Below are positions 60,107 to 64,000 of a stretch of 64,000 bases of DNA, one piece after another. The notes beneath the pieces were generated by a model. It searched no databases, was not told where the DNA came from, and saw only the letters and a list, made by a program, of their open reading frames with translations. Location: NCBI GenBank assembly GCA_050248955.1, contig JBFWRK010000006.1:124001-188000 (forward strand), read 5' to 3'. Positions within the stretch are counted from its first letter, which is position 1, and every line of letters begins with the position of its first letter. A program made the translations under genes and the position numbers. Source of the stretch: JBFWRK01 sp050248955. Its GTDB lineage: Bacteria; Actinomycetota; Acidimicrobiia; Acidimicrobiales; Ilumatobacteraceae.

Positions 60107-61133
60107 CGAGCGCGACGGGCTGGCCGGCGGCGAGCTGGCCGCAGGCGGCATCGATCTCCGTACCACGGTTCTGGCGCACGGTCGCGTTGACGCCGAGCTC
60201 GACCAGCCGGTCGCGGAACGCCCGGACCCCGTCCGGCGGTGTGCCGGTCGTCAGCCATCCCGGCGTCGGGTTCAACGGGATGAGGTTCACGTGGGCCGCG
60301 AGCGGCAGCGAACGGCACAGCTCGGCGAGCTCGCGGGCGTCGCTGCGGCGGTCGTTCACGCCGTCGATCAGCGCCCATTCGAACGACAGCCGGCGGCCCT
60401 TCTCCCGCAGGTAGTCCGCGCACGCGTCCATCAGCTGCGCGAGCGGGTAGCGCTTGTTGATCGGCACCAGTTCGTTGCGCAGCTCGTCGTTCGCGGCGTG
60501 CAACGAGACGGCGAGGTTCACCGGCAGCGGGCGGGTCGTGAGGGTGCGGATGCCCGGCACGACGCCGACGGTCGACACGGTGATGTGCCGCGCCGAGAGG
60601 CCGAGCCCGCCGTGCAGCCGTTCGATCGCGCCCCACACCGCGGGCTCGTTGGCGAGCGGCTCACCCATGCCCATGAAGACCACGTTCGAGACCCGCCGGC
60701 CGAGCTGCCGGGCCCGGCGCGACGCCCGCACGACCTGCTCGACGATCTCGCCGGTCGTCAGATGCCTCGTGAACCCGGCCTGGCCGGTGGCGCAGAAGCC
60801 GCAGCCCATCGCACAGCCGGCTTGCGTCGACACGCAGACCGTCGCCCGGTCGGGGTAGAGCATGAGCACGGTCTCGATGCGCGAACCGCCTTCGAGCTCC
60901 CACAGGAACTTGACCGTGTCGGCCCGGTCGCTCGTCTGCTCGACCACGGGGACGAGCGCCATCGGGAGCTCGCCGCCGAGCTTGCTGCGCAGCGCCTTGG
61001 GGAGGTTCGTCAGCTCGTCGGGCTCGGCCAGCTGCTGGTACAGCCCCTGCCAGACCTGATCGACGCGGTAGCGCGGCTCGCCGACGAGGAGCGCGCCGAG
61101 GGCGTCGCGGTCGTGGTCGAAGCGGGAGCGCAC
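60072..61133 (-). CDS. rlmN: 23S rRNA (adenine2503-C2)-methyltransferase, radical SAM
   Basis: This 353-aa radical-SAM enzyme methylates A2503 of 23S rRNA and A37 of some tRNAs. It has the cluster motif CAMGCGFCATGQAGFTRHLTTGEIVEQV (CxxxCxxC), RVSNVVFMGMGEPLANEPAVW, ITVSTVGVVPGI and NLAVSLHAANDELRNELVPINKRYP. The late RQNRGTEIDAACGQLA holds the methyl-carrying Cys. The GTG start (61133) is 10 nt after glnD. Its 3' end overlaps the M23 peptidase gene by 35 nt. Confidence 0.95.
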   Translation of the reverse strand: MRSRFDHDRDALGALLVGEPRYRVDQVWQGLYQQLAEPDELTNLPKALRSKLGGELPMALVPVVEQTSDRADTVKFLWELEGGSRIETVLMLYPDRATVCVSTQAGCAMGCGFCATGQAGFTRHLTTGEIVEQVVRASRRARQLGRRVSNVVFMGMGEPLANEPAVWGAIERLHGGLGLSARHITVSTVGVVPGIRTLTTRPLPVNLAVSLHAANDELRNELVPINKRYPLAQLMDACADYLREKGRRLSFEWALIDGVNDRRSDARELAELCRSLPLAAHVNLIPLNPTPGWLTTGTPPDGVRAFRDRLVELGVNATVRQNRGTEIDAACGQLAAGQPVALVSRRREPSASG

Positions 61134-61143
61134 CCCGTCGAGG

Positions 61144-63483
61144 CTACTGGCGGGCTGCTTCGGTGGCGGCGGTTGCCAGTGCGTGGTGCACGGCTCGCGA
61201 GATCTCGCGCAGGTGGTTCGCGTCGGTGATCTTCTCGCCTGCGGTGTCGCACACGTAGAACGTGTCGACGACCTCGCCGCCGAGCGTCTGCACCATCGCA
61301 CGACGGATGTCGAGCTCGAGATCGGCGAGCGCGCGGGTCACCCTGGCGAGGAGACCGATCGCGTCGGCCGCCTGGACCTCGATCACGGTCGCTGCCTCGC
61401 TCACGGCGTTGTCGAAGCTCACCCGCGGTGCCCGCGGGCGGGCGGTCCAGACCTTGCGCGGGCGGTACGTCTGCGCTCGCTCGGCGAGTCTCGCGTCGAC
61501 CGCGAGCCGGCCGCGCAGCGCGAGCTCGACGTCGCGGCGGATCGCGTCCCACGGAATGCGGCCGCTCGGGCCCGGCGAGACGTGCCAGGTGTTGCACGCC
61601 ATCGGTCCGTCCGAGCCGGCCATGGCGTCGCGGATGTCGAGCCCGTGCAGGGACAGGACGGAGGCGACCTTGCCGAACACGCCCGGCCGGTCGGGAGCGA
61701 CGACGGAGATCACGTCCTCCGCAGCCTGCACCGACGTGTGCCCCGAGCGCATGAGCGCGATCAGTTCGGGCGTCGGGTACGACGCCGAGTCGACGAGGTG
61801 CCCGTCGAGCCAGTGGTGCGTCCGCTCGACGAGGAGCGCGACGAGCTGCGCCTTCCAGTCACCCCACGCCGAGGGGCCGGTGGCGATGCTGTCCGCTTCC
61901 GTCAGCGCCCACAGCAGGTCGAGTCGCTCGTGATCGCCGACGGCGCGCGCCACGAACGCGATCGTTCCGTCGTCGTCGAGATCCCGCCGGGTCGCGATGT
62001 CGGGCAGCAGGAGATGGTGCTCGACGAGACCGACGAGCACCGAGAGGTCCGCCTCGGCGAGACCGAGCCGGGCGCCGATCGACGACACGACGTCCATCCC
62101 GACGTGGCTGTGGTCGCCCGGGTAGCCCTTGCCGATGTCGTGCAGGAGCGCGCCGAGCACGAGCAGGTCCGGCCGCCCGACACGGTCGACGAGCCTCGCC
62201 GCTTCTGCCGCGGCCTCCCACAGGTGCCGATCGACGGTGAAGCGGTGGTACGCGTTGCGCTGCGGCCGGCTGCGGTTCGGCGCCCACTCGGGAATCAGGT
62301 GGACCCACAGGCCGCGGTGGTCGAGTGCTTCGATGACCGGGATCGCGGCATGGCCGCACAGCAGCAGCTCGACGAGGAGCTCGCGCGCCTGGGCCGGCCA
62401 GGGGGTGGGCATGGCCGCTGGTCGGTCGGCGAGCCGTTCGAGGGAGTGACGGTCGATGCGCTGGCTGCGCCGCGCCGCAGTGGTCGCGGCATGCAGCACG
62501 AGCATTGCGTCGCGGCTCGGATCGGCGTCCGGGACGAGGTGGACGCCGAGCTCGTCGGCGAACAGCCCGTTCCCGAGATCCTCGGGAGCGAGCGCTCGCC
62601 CCTTGTTCCGGGTCCGAGCCTGCTCGACCTCGACCCGCTCCCACACCTCGTCGTTGATCAGCGAGATCGTGCGGGCGGCTGCCGCGACCTCGGCCATCAG
62701 GACGTCGGCGTCGGCGATCCCCAGCGCGTCCGCGACGCCGTCCTGCTCCTGCAGCATCAGCCGATCGCCGCGCCGGCCGGTGATGCGGTGCAGTTCGACG
62801 CGTGCTTCGAGGAGCACCTCGTACGCCGCCCGGAGCCGCTCGTCGTCGCGCTCGAGCAGCACGGGACGGGCGAGCGCCGCCCAGCGCAACGTGTGCACGT
62901 CGCGCAGGCCGCCGCGGCTCTCCTTCAGATCGGGCTCGAGCAGGAACGCGAGCTCGCCGAACGCCTCGGCCCGCGCCGCCACCGAGGTGGACAGCGCGCC
63001 GAGCCACTTCAGGCCGCCCTGCACCCACCGCGCCCTGGCGGTCTCGCCGAGCTCGGCGCCGAGCTCGGCAGCCCCACCGATCGTCCGCACGTCGAGCAGT
63101 GCCGTTGCCGTGTCGAGGTCGTCGGCGGCGAGCGAGATCGCTTCCTTCATCGTCCGCACGGCGTGGCCGAGCTTCACCCGCTGGTCCCAGATCGGATACC
63201 AGAGCGCCTGGGCGATCTCGCCGATGTCGCGCCGGTTCCGGTGCACGAGCACGAGGTCGAGGTCGCTGCCGGGGCAGAGCTCGGCCCGCCCGTACCCGCC
63301 CACGGCGAGGAGTGCGACGCCCGTCGGGTCCGGGACGACCGACGCGAACAGGTCCTGCAGCCAGCCGTCGGTGACGGACGCCAGCGCTCGGGCGAACGCG
63401 GAGCCGCGCTTCGACCGGTCACCGATCACGCCCGCCGTCCGACTGGCGAGGTCGTCCGTCGAGGTGGTCCCGGGCGCGTCCAT
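61144..63483 (-). CDS. glnD: [Protein-PII] uridylyltransferase / uridylyl-removing enzyme
   Basis: This 779-aa GlnD has an N-terminal nucleotidyltransferase (LLAVGGYGRAELCPGSDLDLVLVH, the G-G-x-G-R-x-E-L and SDxD metal residues), a helical region, an HD domain (LLHDIGKGYPGDHSHVGMDVVSSIG; HD and downstream His for uridylyl removal), and two C-terminal ACT domains that sense glutamine (VISVVAPDRPGVFGKVASVLSLHGLDI and VIEVQAADAIGLLARVTRALADLEL). It modifies PII in nitrogen control, a functional link to gltBD elsewhere in the window. The ATG overlaps the peptidase stop by 1 nt (TGATG). glnB and amtB are not adjacent. Confidence 0.95.
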   Translation of the reverse strand: MDAPGTTSTDDLASRTAGVIGDRSKRGSAFARALASVTDGWLQDLFASVVPDPTGVALLAVGGYGRAELCPGSDLDLVLVHRNRRDIGEIAQALWYPIWDQRVKLGHAVRTMKEAISLAADDLDTATALLDVRTIGGAAELGAELGETARARWVQGGLKWLGALSTSVAARAEAFGELAFLLEPDLKESRGGLRDVHTLRWAALARPVLLERDDERLRAAYEVLLEARVELHRITGRRGDRLMLQEQDGVADALGIADADVLMAEVAAAARTISLINDEVWERVEVEQARTRNKGRALAPEDLGNGLFADELGVHLVPDADPSRDAMLVLHAATTAARRSQRIDRHSLERLADRPAAMPTPWPAQARELLVELLLCGHAAIPVIEALDHRGLWVHLIPEWAPNRSRPQRNAYHRFTVDRHLWEAAAEAARLVDRVGRPDLLVLGALLHDIGKGYPGDHSHVGMDVVSSIGARLGLAEADLSVLVGLVEHHLLLPDIATRRDLDDDGTIAFVARAVGDHERLDLLWALTEADSIATGPSAWGDWKAQLVALLVERTHHWLDGHLVDSASYPTPELIALMRSGHTSVQAAEDVISVVAPDRPGVFGKVASVLSLHGLDIRDAMAGSDGPMACNTWHVSPGPSGRIPWDAIRRDVELALRGRLAVDARLAERAQTYRPRKVWTARPRAPRVSFDNAVSEAATVIEVQAADAIGLLARVTRALADLELDIRRAMVQTLGGEVVDTFYVCDTAGEKITDANHLREISRAVHHALATAATEAARQ

Positions 63484-64000
63484 CAGGCGACCGTCACGTC
63501 GAGATCGGCGGCGAGTGCGTCGTAGTCGCTGATCCGGCGGCGCAGCACGGCGAGGCTCGCCGTCCAGAACGCCTCGTCGGTGACGTCGAGGCCGAAGGCA
63601 GCGCCGAGCTCCTCGGCGGTCTCCATGCCGGCCCTGGACAGCAGGTCGTCGTAGCCGGTCCGGAACCGGTCGGGGTCCTCGCGGAAGATCGCGTAGAGCC
63701 CGAGCCCGAACAGGAGGCCGTACGTGTACGGCCAGTTGTAGAAGTGCGCGCCGTAGTAGTGCGGCTTCACCGCCCACATGTACGGATGGGCGGTCGTCTG
63801 ATCGAGCCCGTCGCCGTACGCCTCGGCCTGCGCCGCGAGCATCAGCTCGTTGAGCTCGGCGGCGGCCAGCGTGCGCTGCGCGCGGCGTTCGAACACCGAC
63901 TGCTCGAAGAGGAACCGGCTGTGGATGTCGACGACCACCTGCGTCGCGCCCTGGAGGTCGACGTCGAGCAGCGCGAGCCGGTCGGCACCCTGCAGGCGGG
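63483..64000 (-). CDS. M3 family oligoendopeptidase (PepF-like), C-terminal part (partial)
   Basis: The frame is open to the right edge, so the N-terminal part, including the HExxH zinc site, lies outside the window; about 172 residues are visible. The visible part reads QVVVDIHSRFLFEQSVFERRAQRTLAAAELNELML, AHPYMWAVKPHYYGAHFYNWPYTYGLLFGLGLYAIFREDPDRFRTGYDDLLSRAGMETAEELGAAFGLDVTDEAFW. This is the characteristic C-terminal third of M3B oligopeptidases, including the KPHYY...FYNWPYTYG substrate-side block. It is upstream of and coupled to glnD (1-nt overlap). Confidence 0.9.
   Translation of the reverse strand, partial: RLQGADRLALLDVDLQGATQVVVDIHSRFLFEQSVFERRAQRTLAAAELNELMLAAQAEAYGDGLDQTTAHPYMWAVKPHYYGAHFYNWPYTYGLLFGLGLYAIFREDPDRFRTGYDDLLSRAGMETAEELGAAFGLDVTDEAFWTASLAVLRRRISDYDALAADLDVTVA

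Noticed and set aside
61183..63525. 780-codon open frame antisense to glnD
   Set aside because: GlnD on the opposite strand has all expected motifs; the antisense product has no domain and typical shadow composition (Arg, Val, Asp, Glu, Gln).

Overview
The window is very GC-rich, gene-dense DNA from an actinobacterium. Supporting features are many GTG starts, 1-4 nt gene overlaps, an actinobacterial DUF3499 protein, a DUF222/HNH protein, a cytochrome P450 next to an LLM-type oxidoreductase, and cell-envelope lipoproteins. I suspect an Acidimicrobiia-like lineage (for example Ilumatobacter relatives), but the sequence alone does not prove it. At least eight genes have a -10-like hexamer (TANNNT) only 6-9 nt before the start codon, which points to leaderless mRNAs.

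Layout. 0-10.5 kb: the 3' part of a STAND/WD40 regulator, a DinB-like protein, two nitroreductases, aconitase divergent from a GntR/UTRA regulator, a lipoprotein, a ComB-family phosphatase and a crotonase. 10.6-18 kb: glutamate synthase (gltBD), a LysM lipoprotein and a YceH-like protein. 18-24.8 kb: a tightly overlapping minus-strand operon (fatty acyl-CoA reductase fused to a HAD phosphatase, zinc alcohol dehydrogenase, LarA/DUF2088 protein, PlsC-like acyltransferase), divergent from a TetR gene across a perfect 16-bp palindrome. 24.8-31.4 kb: a phosphotransferase, ddl and murF (cell wall), an MFS transporter and purE-purK. 31.4-38.4 kb: P450 plus LLM oxidoreductase, an lrp-ald pair, a 2-hydroxyacid dehydrogenase, a DUF2087 protein, a J-domain membrane protein and a DUF4190/septum-type protein, followed by tRNA-Val.

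38.6-55.5 kb holds two separated clusters that together look like a route from gamma-butyrobetaine or crotonobetaine through L-carnitine to glycine betaine. Cluster A (38.6-44.5 kb) has a CaiD-like hydratase, an ADP-forming acyl-CoA ligase, an acyl-CoA dehydrogenase, a thioesterase carrying a decayed carnitine-dehydrogenase domain, and a divergent TetR. Cluster B (50.6-55.5 kb) has a BKACE (3-dehydrocarnitine cleavage type), an L-carnitine dehydrogenase-thioesterase fusion, a crotonase and a CaiC-like ligase that is frameshifted. Between the clusters lie a DUF222/HNH protein, a metallo-beta-lactamase-fold hydrolase, a frameshifted adenosine-specific kinase gene, a lipoprotein, two adjacent PIN-toxin modules with unrelated antitoxins, and a secreted lipase.

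55.5-64 kb is core-like: a two-TM helical membrane protein, DUF3499, a small secreted helical protein, an SRPBCC protein, a lone ABC ATPase, an M23 peptidase, rlmN, glnD and the 3' part of an M3-type oligopeptidase that runs off the right edge.
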